A stretch of 47,498 nucleotides of DNA from an uncultured Luminiphilus sp. (GCA_938084055.1 CALKDK010000012.1:1-47498); one strand, 5' to 3'; shown: positions 18,462-28,829, counted from the stretch's first letter. The notes: a model not told the origin generated them from the sequence alone. Numbers and translations are program-made.

Positions 18462-20861
18462 TTAACAAGGCAGAACCAGCTTGAACCGCGCGCCCTTCTT
18501 GGTATTGGTCACGGAGAGCGTACCACCCGCGTCGCGGACGATACCGTGGGAGATAGACAGACCCAGCCCCGTGCCCTTGCCCACTTCTTTGGTGGTATAG
18601 AAGGGATCGAAGATCCTGGTGATGGCGTCCTCTGAAATACCGCCTGCAGAGTCTTCCACCAGAAGCGTGACGGTATCGGGTGTGCTTTTCTCGGACGATA
18701 CCCTGATCCACCTGTGTGCCCTGTCTATATTGCGGTCGAGGAAAGCATCGCGGGCATTGCTGAACAGATTCAGCAATACCTGCTCAAGTTTTACGGGATG
18801 AATTTTGCAGGGTGGCAGTGCAGCTTCCAGTTCACTGCGATACTCAATACTTTCCAAGCGCAATCCGGACTCAACCAGCAGGTGCGCGTTGGCCACCACC
18901 TGAGTCAAATCAGCAACCGCACCTTCCTCACTGGCCATGCGCGCAGATTGACGCATGTGGTCGGTAATGGTGGCAGCGCGATCGACTTGGGAGGAAATTT
19001 GCTCGAGCTTGCCCGACATGAGGCTGATGGCCTTATTTTTGTCTTTCTCCAGCAATCGAAGGAGTGTGGCTGCTGTGAGTTTGATAGCGTTGAGCGGTTG
19101 GTTCAATTCATGGGCAATACCTGCCGCCATTTCCCCAAGCGTCGCAAGTTTGGTGCTTTGCTCCAGTTGCATCTGACGGTGGTGGTCATCGGTTGTGTCA
19201 ATGAGCGTCAGGATGGAATTGCTGCCTTCCATATGTTGACGCCGCAACTGCAGGCGAGACCCATCGGACATCTGCAGCATCACGGGTCGGAGTGAGTGGT
19301 CATAGAAATGTCGCAACCCAGCTATCGGTAACGAGTTATTACTGATTTTCAGTTCAGGGTCCGAGCCAACAATCAAATCAAACAGTGCCTCAACTGTGAG
19401 CCCAACGAGCTCTTTTGGTCCTGCCAGACCAAGCAGTTGGGAAAAGTGATTGTTGGCATAGAGAACCTGATTCGCTTTATTAACCAGTACGAATCCGGCC
19501 GCCAGCTGTTCTATAGCTGCACCAAGGGCCTGCACCGTGCTTTCGAAGGTGCGGTCGCGGGTGAGATCTGTGATGAAGGTCAAAAAGACGCGCTTGCCAT
19601 TGATTTCCACGTCTCGCACTTCAACCCGAGCCATGAATTTATCGCCGTCTTTGCGCCGTAGTACCGTGTCGAAACTTTTGTTTGTACTACCTAGGCCCTG
19701 TTCTAGGGCAGTCGTCAGGACGGCTTTACGTAGGGTAGTGGTTGACTCCTCGGGCGCTATTTCCGTAACGTGCCGGCCCTTTAATTCCTGAAGCGAGTAG
19801 CCGAATATATGTAGCGACGCCGCATTGAGATTGAGAATACGGCCGTCTACGGACAGGGTCACCACCGCCTCCGAGACAGCGTCCAGCGTGGCCTGCAGCA
19901 AATTTTCCGAGTTCCTCAGGGCAGTCACATCGGTTCGAAAGCCCGCCAGGTAGCCAGAGGATGTCTGGGATTCCACTATGTTCATCCAGCGCCCATCATC
20001 CAGCCTGACCAGCTGGCTGGATTCGGTCTGATTGTGCACGGCCAAACGCTCAGCAATCCAGTCTTCTTCTCTTCCCTTAGCCTGAGGATACATGCCGATC
20101 TGTATGCCAGCCCGTAGGGTTTCCTCAAAAGAAATACCCCTTTGCAGAAAGGGTGTAAGACGTGTATCCAGATTTTTATAGCGTCGATTACTGAGGAACA
20201 GTCGATCCTCGTCATCCCAAACAACAAAGGCGTCAGGCGCCTCGTCGACAGCCTCCTTAAGTATTGCAAGATCGCGCACCGTTGCGAATGTGAAGGCGAT
20301 ATAGCGCTCCAGAAAATAGATGATGACAATGCTAAAAAGGGAAATATAAACGGTGCGGAGTACCCATCGATACTCAGAGTTTAAAACCCAGTCGGCATTT
20401 GGGGTGTCATCCAAAAGTCCCGAGAGCTTTGCCGTCGTGAAACAGCTGAAAATTAGAATTGCCGCGCCAAGCTGCATAAAAGCGACCCGCGCTGTGAAGA
20501 ATATGGCCCCAACCACTGCCACAAAGGGCAGGTTAAAAAGCGTGATGGCACCGAGGCCGTTGTTTGCGAGGCCAAATGCGAGACTGACCAGCAGCAGGGC
20601 TTGTGTGAGCCAGGCCCTGTAGGTATAGCTCTCGCCCCGTTTGCTTAGGTAGGCGTAGGGTGTGCCAAAAATGATCACGGTCCATATCGCCCAGGTGACC
20701 ATTGGGAGTTCGTAGTCGCTATCGGTTATGGAACGCCAGACCATGACGCTGAACACCAAAAAATGACTCCAGAAAACGAGCCAATAGGCCTTGCTGGCCA
20801 GTTCCATCAGGAATTTGGTGTCACGCTGGTCACTGGGCAACGACATATCGTTCTCAAACAC
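18462..20861 (-). CDS. Membrane PAS-domain sensor histidine kinase
   Basis: A 799-residue protein. The N-terminal region (about 25-205) has roughly six hydrophobic segments (AYWLVFWSHFLVFSVMVW, MVTWAIWTVIIFG, QALLLVSLAFGLA, LPFVAVVGAIFFT, LGAAILIFSCFTTA, VYISLFSIVIIYFLERYI). About three PAS-like domains follow (near 215-320, 330-445 and 455-575). The kinase core has the H-box LATLGEMAAGIAHELNQPLNAIKLTAATLL (phospho-His near 595), the N-box LEQVLLNLFSNARDAF, G1 VEDSAGGIS, the F-box IFDPFYTTKEVGKGTG and G2 GLGLSISHGI. There is no receiver domain and no response regulator gene next to it, so the partner is unknown. The NtrB/DctB-like core suggests control of transport or metabolism. Confidence 0.9.
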   Translation of the reverse strand: MFENDMSLPSDQRDTKFLMELASKAYWLVFWSHFLVFSVMVWRSITDSDYELPMVTWAIWTVIIFGTPYAYLSKRGESYTYRAWLTQALLLVSLAFGLANNGLGAITLFNLPFVAVVGAIFFTARVAFMQLGAAILIFSCFTTAKLSGLLDDTPNADWVLNSEYRWVLRTVYISLFSIVIIYFLERYIAFTFATVRDLAILKEAVDEAPDAFVVWDDEDRLFLSNRRYKNLDTRLTPFLQRGISFEETLRAGIQIGMYPQAKGREEDWIAERLAVHNQTESSQLVRLDDGRWMNIVESQTSSGYLAGFRTDVTALRNSENLLQATLDAVSEAVVTLSVDGRILNLNAASLHIFGYSLQELKGRHVTEIAPEESTTTLRKAVLTTALEQGLGSTNKSFDTVLRRKDGDKFMARVEVRDVEINGKRVFLTFITDLTRDRTFESTVQALGAAIEQLAAGFVLVNKANQVLYANNHFSQLLGLAGPKELVGLTVEALFDLIVGSDPELKISNNSLPIAGLRHFYDHSLRPVMLQMSDGSRLQLRRQHMEGSNSILTLIDTTDDHHRQMQLEQSTKLATLGEMAAGIAHELNQPLNAIKLTAATLLRLLEKDKNKAISLMSGKLEQISSQVDRAATITDHMRQSARMASEEGAVADLTQVVANAHLLVESGLRLESIEYRSELEAALPPCKIHPVKLEQVLLNLFSNARDAFLDRNIDRAHRWIRVSSEKSTPDTVTLLVEDSAGGISEDAITRIFDPFYTTKEVGKGTGLGLSISHGIVRDAGGTLSVTNTKKGARFKLVLPC

Positions 20862-21167
20862 GTCCTTGTGTCTTCCTGCTGATTTTTTTCGGAAACCGTA
20901 TTTTGGGCTGCGCCCACTCCCCCCAGGCGCAGGGCATACAGTACATGGACAGATGCCCCTGCTTACCCAACCCCCCCCCTGTGGTTGCCGGATCTGTTGG
21001 GATGTCTCATGCGACCTGCCTCTGGGGGCTCACTCTATTCTATTGATTGTAGGGGTCAACTACAGGTTTCGGTAGACTTGAGGCAGGCGTGGACAGCAAA
21101 TGAACGTTGGCGAGCCGTCGACGGTGTCCGCTTGTTTACCATGCACCGCAGACGGGAGAGGTAAACC
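20862..21167. other. Divergent intergenic region between histidine kinase and SDR genes
   Basis: This gene-free 306 bp holds C-rich tracts (CCCCCC and an eight-C run near 20972-20980). A small inverted repeat TGTAG/CTACA spans 21048-21064, about 100 bp before the SDR start, and might be an operator. A hairpin CTGCGCC/GGCGCAG lies near 20909-20933. No confident promoter was identified. Confidence 0.35.
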
Positions 21168-21944
21168 GTGACAGATACAGTAATGAAGACAGCCATAGTA
21201 ACAGGTGCGAGTTCCGGGGTTGGCGCCGCCACCGCGTTGCGCCTGGCGACGCAGGGCATCAATGTGGTGGTCAACTACTGCTCGTCACAAGCTGGCGCGG
21301 ATTCCGTGGTGGCACAGGTGGAGGAGTTAGGGGCGCGGGCCGTGGCGGTGCAGGGTGACGTCAGTCAAGTCTCAGATTGCGAGCGGCTGGTACAACAGGC
21401 TCTGGACAGCTTTGGGCGCCTCGATATTTTGATTAACAACGCCGGCACAACAACATTTGTGCCCCACGATGATCTGGACGGGTTGACCGAGGCCATTTGG
21501 CTGCAAACGCTGGGTGTCAACCTCATGGGCGCGTTCTTTATGACCCGCGCCGCAACGCCCCATCTTGCGAAGTCTGGGCAGGGGGCGGTTGTTATGACGT
21601 CAAGTATTGCTGGCCAAACCGCCAGTGGCAGTTCAATTGCGTACTGCGCGTCCAAGGCGGGACTGAACAGCCTGACCCGAACCCTGGCCAAGGCTCTGGG
21701 CAAAGACGGCATTCGAGTCAATGCCGTGCTCCCCGGCCTGATTGACGGTGATTGGGCGTTTCATACCTGGGGAGGGGGCAAGGATGAACAGTATGAGGAA
21801 CTCAAGAGGCGGTTTATTGAGCAAACGCCATTAGCCCATGTGGTGGCACCCGATGACGTAGCGCAGGCAATCCTGTCTCTCATATCAGGGTCACAATATG
21901 TCACTGGCCAACTGTTGACTGTGGATGGCGGTTTCACACTGTAA
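21168..21944 (+). CDS. Short-chain dehydrogenase/reductase (FabG-like)
   Basis: A 258-residue classical SDR, an NAD(P)-dependent oxidoreductase. The cofactor motif is TGASSGVGAATAL near residue 12, NNAG is at ILINNAGTTTF, the catalytic Ser is in VVMTSSIAGQTASGS, and YxxxK is in YCASKAGLNSLTRTLAK. NAVLPGLIDGDW and the C-terminal SQYVTGQLLTVDGGFTL are typical. The start GTG 21168 is preceded by a strong GGGAGAGGT ribosome-binding site; ATG 21183 is the alternative. Substrate unknown: family members reduce 3-ketoacyl groups or oxidise alcohols. It is a single-gene unit, convergent with the opp cluster. Confidence 0.92.
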   Translation: MTDTVMKTAIVTGASSGVGAATALRLATQGINVVVNYCSSQAGADSVVAQVEELGARAVAVQGDVSQVSDCERLVQQALDSFGRLDILINNAGTTTFVPHDDLDGLTEAIWLQTLGVNLMGAFFMTRAATPHLAKSGQGAVVMTSSIAGQTASGSSIAYCASKAGLNSLTRTLAKALGKDGIRVNAVLPGLIDGDWAFHTWGGGKDEQYEELKRRFIEQTPLAHVVAPDDVAQAILSLISGSQYVTGQLLTVDGGFTL

Positions 21945-22015
21945 AAACGCATCGCCGCCAGTCCCGGCTCGGGCCAACCCCTGGCACGGTCGGGGGAATA
22001 TCGGGTAGGTAGGAC

Positions 22016-23605
22016 CTAGAGTGTGAGTGCGGCGCCGGGAATACTGGCAAGCAGTGACTGCGTGTAGGGCTGCGCAGGCGTGTCAAAAACCTGCCGTACC
22101 GGACCGGCTTCCACAATCTTCCCCTGGTACATCACCAGGACACGATCGGCGATATGCCGTATCACAGCCATATCATGTGAGACGAAGAGCATTGTAAGTT
22201 GGTGTTCCCTACCCAGATCCAGAAGCAAATCAAGTATTTGGGCCTGAATGGTGACATCCAGGGCAGAGACAGGTTCGTCCGCCACGATGAATTCGGGCTG
22301 CGTTGCGAGGGCACGACCTATGGCAATGCGCTGGCGCTGTCCACCAGAAAATTCGTGGGGGTATTTGCGGATGAAAGCACGTGCCAGACCCACGTCATCC
22401 ATGAGTTTGGCGATGTGCCCGTCGAGCTCCCGCCGGCTGCAAATAGCATGTAATAAAAGGGGCTCCGCCAGTGTGTCGTAGACGGTCATGCGCGGATTCA
22501 GGGAGGCGAACGGATCCTGGAATATCATCTGCATGCGACGGCGAAAATTTTTGAGTTCTCGCCCCTCGAGGGCGGTGACGTCGGTGCCATCAAAGGTAAC
22601 GGTGCCTTCTGTGATGGCGGCCAGGCGCATGATCGATCTTCCGAGGGTAGATTTGCCGCTGCCGGACTCACCTACAAGGCCGAGGACTTCCCCTCGGTGA
22701 ATGCCAAAGGATACGCCGTCGACAGCTTTTACCGGATCGTCTTGTCCGGGGGCGGTGAACCAGGTTCGTAACTCTTTGATGTCCAGCAGAACCTCGCATT
22801 CTTCGGCCGAGCCTTCGCGCTCACCGGAGGGGATGGCTGCGAGTAACTTCCGGGTATAAGGGTGTTGGGCGTTGTTGAAGATCGCGTCAGGTGAGCCGGT
22901 TTCAACAACTTCGCCCTGTTCCATGACAACGATCTGGTCTGCGATATCCGCGACCACGGCAAGATCATGGGATATAAAAAGAACGCCGATATCTCGATTT
23001 TTTTGCAGGTCAGCTATCAATTGCAGGATTTGTGCCTGAATCGTCACGTCCAGCGCCGTTGTAGGCTCGTCGGCTATCAATAGGCGTGGCTCGTTGATCA
23101 ACGCCATGGCAATCATGACCCGTTGTCGCATACCGCCTGAAAACTCATGGGGAAAGCTATCAAAGGTTGTTTCAGGGCTGCGTATGCCAACTTCATGGAG
23201 CAATTCGACGGCTCGCACCTTGGCCGCCTCACGCGTCAGGCCGCGATGTATTCGTAGTGGTTCGATTAATTGTTCGCCGATGGTCAGGAACGGATTGAGG
23301 CATGTCATTGGATCCTGGAATATCATCGCGATATCGCGACCACGAATCTTGCGCAATTCACCCTCAGACAGGGCGAGGAGGTCCTGCCCTGCGAAATGGG
23401 CTGTACCACCGTCGATACGGCCGGGGGGGGAGGGTATCAGTCCCAGTAAGGCGTAGCATGAGACCGATTTTCCTGAGCCAGATTCACCGATAATCGCGGT
23501 GATTTGTTTTTCTGCAACGTTGAAGCTGACGCCCTTCACGGCTTGCTGGGTGCCGTTTCGGGTGACAAAGCTGACTTTCAGATTTTCAACTTTGAGTAGA
23601 CTCAT
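22016..23605 (-). CDS. Peptide ABC transporter, fused tandem ATPase (OppD-OppF in one chain)
   Basis: A 529-residue protein containing two complete ABC ATPase domains, as in YejF. The first half has Walker A GESGSGKS (about 37-44), Q-loop MIFQDPMTCLNPFL, signature EFSGGMRQRV and Walker B LLIADEPTTALD. The second half has GESGSGKSTLGRS near 314, FQDPFASLNPRMT, EFSGGQRQRIAIGRAL and FIVADEPVSALD. Each half ends with an oligopeptide-transporter C-terminal extension (HPYTRKLLAAIP, QPYTQSLLASIP). It powers the OppBC permease at the inner face of the cytoplasmic membrane. Its ATG shares one base with the stop of oppC. It is the last gene of the four-gene unit. Confidence 0.95.
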   Translation of the reverse strand: MSLLKVENLKVSFVTRNGTQQAVKGVSFNVAEKQITAIIGESGSGKSVSCYALLGLIPSPPGRIDGGTAHFAGQDLLALSEGELRKIRGRDIAMIFQDPMTCLNPFLTIGEQLIEPLRIHRGLTREAAKVRAVELLHEVGIRSPETTFDSFPHEFSGGMRQRVMIAMALINEPRLLIADEPTTALDVTIQAQILQLIADLQKNRDIGVLFISHDLAVVADIADQIVVMEQGEVVETGSPDAIFNNAQHPYTRKLLAAIPSGEREGSAEECEVLLDIKELRTWFTAPGQDDPVKAVDGVSFGIHRGEVLGLVGESGSGKSTLGRSIMRLAAITEGTVTFDGTDVTALEGRELKNFRRRMQMIFQDPFASLNPRMTVYDTLAEPLLLHAICSRRELDGHIAKLMDDVGLARAFIRKYPHEFSGGQRQRIAIGRALATQPEFIVADEPVSALDVTIQAQILDLLLDLGREHQLTMLFVSHDMAVIRHIADRVLVMYQGKIVEAGPVRQVFDTPAQPYTQSLLASIPGAALTL

Positions 23606-24507
23606 CAGTCTTTAGACCCCCGAACATCGAGTGCGTCCCGCAGTCCGTCGCCCAGGAAATTTAGAGAAAAAAGTGTCGTGGTAAGTGCCAGTCCCGGGAA
23701 AATAAGCAGCCATGGATATTCTTCCATGGTCTCAGCGCCGTAGCTGATTAACAGGCCCCAGGACGTTTGCGGTGGCTGAATACCCAGCCCAAGAAAGCTC
23801 AGAAAAGCCTCGAGGAGCATGACCGAGGGGATAGTCAGCGTGGTGTACACAATGATGGGGCCAAGGGCGTTAGGAATCACATGGCGGCGGATGATGGCCG
23901 CAGGAGAAAGGCCGAGTGAAATAGCGGCCTCAACAAACTCCTGCTGCCGCAATGACTGTACCTGTGAGCGCATGATGCGCGCCATGGTGAGCCACTCCAC
24001 GGCACCAATGGCGAGGAAGAGCAGCAAGACATTGCGCCCAAAAACAACCATCAGCAGAACGATGAAAATCATAAAGGGGAGGGCGTAGAGAATATCGACC
24101 ATGCGCATCATCACCGCATCGACACGCCCACCGACGTAACCGGCAATCGCACCCCAGGTGACGCCAATCAACAAGGCAACGGCGGTAGCGATGAATCCAA
24201 CGGCGAGTGATACACGCCCGCCATACATTATCTGCGTGAGAACGTCCCGGCCAAAAACATCGGTACCCAGCCAGTGATCTCCGGATGGCGGCGAGGCTCC
24301 CAGATCAAGGTTCTGGGCCTCATAGGCATAGGGTGCCAACCAGGGGGTTAGCAGGGCGACCACCATAAACAGCACCAATACGATGCCACCGGCGACGGCC
24401 ATCCGATTTTTCCGCAGCCGTTGCCAGGCATCCTGCCAAAGCGACGCACCCTCCTCGGCGTTGGCCAGCAGGTCATCAGTCACATGGGTAGAGTCCAGCG
24501 TGGTCAT
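23605..24507 (-). CDS. oppC: Oligopeptide ABC transporter permease OppC
   Basis: A 300-residue inner-membrane permease. The N-terminal DUF/OppC_N segment reads SLWQDAWQRLRKNRMAVAGGIVLVLFMVVALLTPWLAPYAYE. The motif HWLGTDVFGRDVLTQIMYGGRVSLAVG is typical of DppC/OppC. The EAA loop that docks the ATPase is seen in FVEAAISLGLSPAAIIRRHVIPNALGPIIV. About six transmembrane segments are visible. It overlaps oppB by four bases (ATGA) and abuts the ATPase gene, indicating tight coupling. It forms the peptide channel together with OppB. Confidence 0.95.
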   Translation of the reverse strand: MTTLDSTHVTDDLLANAEEGASLWQDAWQRLRKNRMAVAGGIVLVLFMVVALLTPWLAPYAYEAQNLDLGASPPSGDHWLGTDVFGRDVLTQIMYGGRVSLAVGFIATAVALLIGVTWGAIAGYVGGRVDAVMMRMVDILYALPFMIFIVLLMVVFGRNVLLLFLAIGAVEWLTMARIMRSQVQSLRQQEFVEAAISLGLSPAAIIRRHVIPNALGPIIVYTTLTIPSVMLLEAFLSFLGLGIQPPQTSWGLLISYGAETMEEYPWLLIFPGLALTTTLFSLNFLGDGLRDALDVRGSKD

Positions 24508-25442
24508 CGGCTACCCCCTGAAAATTGACTTCGCAGCCTGGGATTAAGCCACGCAGCGGCGACATCGCTGAGCAGGTTGAACAGTACGATCAGGGAAGAG
24601 AGAAAAACGGTGGTGCCAAGAATCATGGTGTAGTCGCGGTTAAAGGCTGCCTGAACGTAAAATCGTCCGAGTCCGGGAATTTGAAAAATGGTTTCGACGA
24701 CAAAAGAGCCTGCGAGCAGCCCGGCAAAAGCCGGACCGAGAAAGGCGATGACCGGAATCAAGCCGCCACGAAGAGCATGCTTAACCACTACCAGCCACTC
24801 GGGCAGCCCTTTCGCTCGGGCTGTGCGGATATAATCCTGGGAGAGTATTTCCAGCATGCCGGCTCGGGATAGGCGGGCGACGTAGGCGGCGTAGGCTGCC
24901 CCAAGGGTGATGGAGGGGAGGATTTTATCTCCCGGTATGGCTCCCCACCCGGATATGGGCAGCCATTCCAGGTAAATCCCAAATACCAGAACCAGCAACG
25001 GACCCAGTAGAAAAGAGGGCATACAAATACCAATCATCGCTAGGCTCATGGGAATGTAGTCCTGGCGGGTGTTGGGTTTTAGCGAGGCGAACACCCCTGC
25101 GGTGACGCCAATGACCAGGGCAATAAGCAGCGCGTAGAAGCCCAATTCGGCGGTCACCGGCAGGCCCGAAAATAAAATCTCGTTCACGCTGCGGCCCGGA
25201 TACTTGAACGAAGGTCCTAACTCACCCTGGGCCAGGTCGGCGAGGTAGGCGAAGTACTGTTCATGAAGGGGCAGGTCCAGCCTGTATTGTGCCTCGAGCG
25301 CCCGCTTGACCTCGGGCAGGACAACTTTCTCTGCATCAAAGGGGCCGCCTGGTGCCGCCCTGACGAGAAAGAAAGTCGCGGTGATTACGATAAAAATTAC
25401 GGGAATGGCCTGTAGCAAACGACTCAGAATGAAACGCAGCAT
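24504..25442 (-). CDS. oppB: Oligopeptide ABC transporter permease OppB
   Basis: A 312-residue permease that matches E. coli OppB closely through its length, including MLRFILSRLLQAIPVIFIVITATFFLVRAAPGGPF at the start, LGPSFKYPGRSVNEI, and the EAA loop YIRTARAKGLPEWLVVVKHALRGGLIPVIAFLGPAFAGLLAGSFVVETIFQIPGLG. It has six transmembrane helices and sits in the inner membrane with OppC. The resemblance to OppB specifically, rather than DppB or NikB, supports oligopeptides as substrate. Its start shares one base with the oppA stop (TGATG). Confidence 0.95.
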   Translation of the reverse strand: MLRFILSRLLQAIPVIFIVITATFFLVRAAPGGPFDAEKVVLPEVKRALEAQYRLDLPLHEQYFAYLADLAQGELGPSFKYPGRSVNEILFSGLPVTAELGFYALLIALVIGVTAGVFASLKPNTRQDYIPMSLAMIGICMPSFLLGPLLVLVFGIYLEWLPISGWGAIPGDKILPSITLGAAYAAYVARLSRAGMLEILSQDYIRTARAKGLPEWLVVVKHALRGGLIPVIAFLGPAFAGLLAGSFVVETIFQIPGLGRFYVQAAFNRDYTMILGTTVFLSSLIVLFNLLSDVAAAWLNPRLRSQFSGGSR

Positions 25443-27112
25443 CAGCGGAGATCCTCGGGCAGCGTTGGCTCGGTACGAAGCCTGACGTACTTGAGATTCA
25501 GGGAATCCATGAGGTTGGGATAAATACCCTCAACACTGGGGTGGATCAGGTGTTTGGAGGTGTAGGTGTATATGGGAATGATGGGCATCTGTTCCATCAG
25601 CATGGTTTCTGCCTGTTCAAAGAGCGCGTAGCGGTCTTCTCGGGTCTGGGCCCTGGGGGCGCGCTGGAGAATCAAATCGTCATAGACCGGATCGGCGAAG
25701 CCGGTATTGTTGTTGCCGCCATCGGTAATGAACAGGTCCAGGAAGTTGTTGGCATCGACATAATCGCCAATCCAGCCCCGCCGAGCGACCTGAAAATCCC
25801 GCTGTGAAACCGAGTTCAGGTAAACCTTCCATTCCTGATTCGCGATGGTGATGTCGATATTGAGCTCTGATTTCCACATCTGCTGGATTGCGACCGCAAT
25901 TTTTCGATGTGCCTCCTGCGTGTTGTAAATGATTTCCAGGCCTGGCCACCCCTCGCCTTCGGGGTACCCCGCCTCGGCCAGCAGAGCGCGGGCTCGTTCG
26001 GGATCGTAATCGAAGACCCGGGGCGGGTAGTAGCCCAGTGTGTTGGGCGGTGTGATGCTGTAGGCGGGTACCGCTGTCTGTTGCAGGACGCTGCGCACCA
26101 ATTTATCGCGATCCACGGCCATGGAAAGCGCTTGCCGGACCTTGACGTTGTCCACCGGCGGACGATCTGTATTAACGAGGTAGTAGTAGGTACCGAGATA
26201 GGGCGCCTGAATATAGGGCGTATTATCCAGTTCGCGATAAACCGGGATCTTGTCGAGCGGAACGACCTGCGTGTAGTGCAGTTGCTCAACGCGAAACATG
26301 CGCTCCTCGCTGACAACATTTTCCGTCGGGTAGAACACCACGCCATTGAGGCTCACTCTATTGCGATCCCAGTAGAGATCACTCTTGGCCATTTTTATAT
26401 GGCGGTTGAGTGCCCAGTCCGTGAGTACGAAGGCGCCATTGCTGACAATGTTGCCAACGCGTGTCCAGGGCGTAAACCGGTCAGTCATTTTGCCGAATTT
26501 AAGCAGCGTCTCGGGATGTACTGCGAAGGTGCTGTAGTGGTCCATGAGCTGGATGAAATAGGGTGTTGGGGTATTGAGTGTCACCTGCAAAGTGGTGTCA
26601 TCCAGTGCCTTGACGCCCACCTCGGAGAAATCCTTGATCTCACCTTTGGCATAGCCCTCGGCATTTTCCACCGGGTACAGCATGTAGGCATACAGATTGC
26701 CGGTTTCAGGGTGCAGTGCTCGATTCCAACTCCACACATAGTCACTGGCGCTGACCTGCTCGCCGTTGGACCAGCGCGCCTCAGGGTTCAGGTAAAAGGT
26801 AATGACCCGGCCCTCTTCGCTGAATTCCCAGCGTTCGGCGACACCCGGTTCAGGTTCCAGGGTGATCGGATTTTTGACCGCAAGGCCTTCAAAAAGCGCT
26901 CGAATCAAATGGTTTTCGGGAACACCGGTTACCACATGGGGGTCCAGCCCCTGGGGCTCGGCGCCGTTCCCGTAATGCAGGATGCCATCTCGATTGCCCG
27001 AGGCAACGTTGCTTTCTCCAGCGCCACAACCCAGCAGTAAGGCCATTGCCAATAGTGTGATCAGGTTGCGCGGGTGGAACCGGGAATTGAGTCTGTAAAT
27101 CACGCTGTCCAT
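25442..27112 (-). CDS. oppA: Oligopeptide-binding lipoprotein OppA (SBP family 5)
   Basis: A 556-residue extracellular solute-binding protein, family 5. The N-terminal signal ends in a lipobox MALLLGC with Cys29, so it is predicted to be lipidated, unlike soluble E. coli OppA. Family features are ILHYGNGAEPQGLDPHVVTGVPENHLIRALFEGL, VITFYLNPEARWSNGEQVSASDYVWSWNRAL, VKALDDTTLQVTLNTPTPYF, VRQALSMAVDRDKLV and QEWKVYLNSVSQRDFQVARRGWIGDY. It captures peptides and delivers them to OppBC. First gene of the unit; divergent from gltX across 226 bp where its promoter must lie. ATG start at 27112. Confidence 0.95.
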   Translation of the reverse strand: MDSVIYRLNSRFHPRNLITLLAMALLLGCGAGESNVASGNRDGILHYGNGAEPQGLDPHVVTGVPENHLIRALFEGLAVKNPITLEPEPGVAERWEFSEEGRVITFYLNPEARWSNGEQVSASDYVWSWNRALHPETGNLYAYMLYPVENAEGYAKGEIKDFSEVGVKALDDTTLQVTLNTPTPYFIQLMDHYSTFAVHPETLLKFGKMTDRFTPWTRVGNIVSNGAFVLTDWALNRHIKMAKSDLYWDRNRVSLNGVVFYPTENVVSEERMFRVEQLHYTQVVPLDKIPVYRELDNTPYIQAPYLGTYYYLVNTDRPPVDNVKVRQALSMAVDRDKLVRSVLQQTAVPAYSITPPNTLGYYPPRVFDYDPERARALLAEAGYPEGEGWPGLEIIYNTQEAHRKIAVAIQQMWKSELNIDITIANQEWKVYLNSVSQRDFQVARRGWIGDYVDANNFLDLFITDGGNNNTGFADPVYDDLILQRAPRAQTREDRYALFEQAETMLMEQMPIIPIYTYTSKHLIHPSVEGIYPNLMDSLNLKYVRLRTEPTLPEDLR

Positions 27113-27338
27113 GCCTGTCTTGCGGAGGTTGTTGGTATCGGAGGCCCTATCCCTGGCCGGTCAGGGGCGCACTATGACACAGACCATGGCCGGCTGTGCA
27201 GCCCTTGACAGCTGCGATTACCTGCCCTTGGGTAGGATTACACCCAATCGGAATAGTTCACCCACACCACCACGGTGTGCCCCCTGCCTCTGCTAAACTA
27301 TTGCCTGTCCCTGGCTGTCCCACCCGGAGTAACGAATA

Positions 27339-28829
27339 GTGACTGTGCGCACCCGAGTCGCCCCATCACCCACCGGTGACCCCCACGTGGGTACCGCTTA
27401 CATGGCGCTCTTTAACCGCTGTTTTGCCCATGCCCAGGGTGGGAAGTTCATTCTCCGGATCGAGGACACGGATCGACAGCGCAGTACCTCCGAGGCAGAG
27501 CAGGCCGTGTTGGCGTCCCTGCGCTGGCTGGGTCTGAGCTGGGATGAAGGTCCTGACGTGGGTGGCCCCTACGGCCCTTACCGGCAAAGTGAACGGGGCG
27601 ATATCTACGCGGGCTACGCCTGGCAGTTGGTGGATCAGGGTAAGGCCTTTGTCTGCTACCGAACCGGCGATGAGCTCAATGCCCTGCGCGAGGCCCGTCG
27701 TGAGTCGGGTAACAGCACCGCCTTGAAGCCCGCCGATCTGATACTCACTGAGGAAGAGCAGGCCAGGCGCAAAGCGTCCAACGCCCCCTTCGTGATCCGC
27801 ATGATGGTGCCTGATGGAGCGGGCGTTTGTATCGTTGAAGACATGCTGCGGGGCCGTATTGAACTCGACTGGAGCATGGTAGACGCCCAGATCCTGCTCA
27901 AATCGGACGGTATGCCCACGTATCATCTTGCCAATGTGGTTGACGATCACCTGATGGAAATAAGCCATGTCATTCGGGGTGAAGAGTGGATCAATTCGGC
28001 GCCCAAACACCAGCTTTTATATGAATATTTTGGCTGGGACATGCCCCAGCTCTGCCATTTGCCGCTGCTGCGTAATCCCGACAAATCAAAACTCAGCAAG
28101 CGCAAAAATCCCACCAGCATCCTCTACTACCAACGCATGGGGTTCCTGCCTGAGGCTGTCGTGAACTATTTGGGACGCATGGGTTGGTCGATGCCCGGCG
28201 AGCGGGAGAAGTTTTCGCTCGCCGAGATGGAGGCGGTGTTTGATATTCAGCGGGTGTCACTGGGAGGCCCCATCTTTGACGTCGAGAAGCTGAGTTGGCT
28301 CAACGGCTTGTGGATACGGGAAAATCTGGATTTGGCCGAACTGGCCCAGCGCCTCAAGGACTGGGCACTCAATAGTAATACCCTTGGAAAAATCCTGCCC
28401 CACGCCCAGTCGCGAATGAATGTGCTGTCGGATTTTGTGCCATTGTCGGCCTACCTGGTGTCGGGTTCGCTGCCCATAACGGCCGCTGACTTTGGCGGGG
28501 ATGACAGCGATAAGGCGCTGACCCTGCGCTCGCTGCAGTTTGTGCTGTGGTCTTTGGAGGTTCAGCAGGACTGGCGTCGAGAGGCGCTGTTTGCAACCCT
28601 GAAGTCATTGGCGACGGCCATGGAGCTCAAGCCAAAGGTACTTTTTGCGCCCCTGTTTGTTGCCATCGCAGGTAGCAACTCGGGCTATTCAATGCCCGAT
28701 TCGATGGCTATTTTGGGCCCGGATATGAGCCGCGCTCGATTGCGCGCCGCCATTGATGTGTTGGGGGGCGTCTCCAAAAAAGCCGCCAAACGGCTGGAAA
28801 AAGAGTACGCCGAACTCAGCCTTTCCTGA
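27339..28829 (+). CDS. gltX: Glutamyl-tRNA synthetase
   Basis: A 496-residue class I aminoacyl-tRNA synthetase charging tRNA-Glu. The HIGH-type motif is HVGT (residues 16-19) within [21 protein letters not shown], and the KMSKS-type motif is KLSKR near residue 247 in [28 protein letters not shown] and [31 protein letters not shown] are typical. The sequence is most like Pseudomonas-type GltX. The start is GTG at 27339, with GGAG at 27326-27329 as the ribosome-binding site. It ends in a 14-bp overlap with the convergent small membrane protein gene. An essential cytosolic enzyme. Confidence 0.97.
   Translation: MTVRTRVAPSPTGDPHVGTAYMALFNRCFAHAQGGKFILRIEDTDRQRSTSEAEQAVLASLRWLGLSWDEGPDVGGPYGPYRQSERGDIYAGYAWQLVDQGKAFVCYRTGDELNALREARRESGNSTALKPADLILTEEEQARRKASNAPFVIRMMVPDGAGVCIVEDMLRGRIELDWSMVDAQILLKSDGMPTYHLANVVDDHLMEISHVIRGEEWINSAPKHQLLYEYFGWDMPQLCHLPLLRNPDKSKLSKRKNPTSILYYQRMGFLPEAVVNYLGRMGWSMPGEREKFSLAEMEAVFDIQRVSLGGPIFDVEKLSWLNGLWIRENLDLAELAQRLKDWALNSNTLGKILPHAQSRMNVLSDFVPLSAYLVSGSLPITAADFGGDDSDKALTLRSLQFVLWSLEVQQDWRREALFATLKSLATAMELKPKVLFAPLFVAIAGSNSGYSMPDSMAILGPDMSRARLRAAIDVLGGVSKKAAKRLEKEYAELSLS

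Noticed and set aside
25907..27040. Plus-strand frame of 377 codons
   Set aside because: It lies wholly antisense to oppA, whose family match is clear; long shadow frames are common in high-GC DNA.
27205..27238. TTGACA (27205) and TAGGAT (27233) as gltX promoter
   Set aside because: The spacer would be 22 bp, outside the normal range for sigma70.
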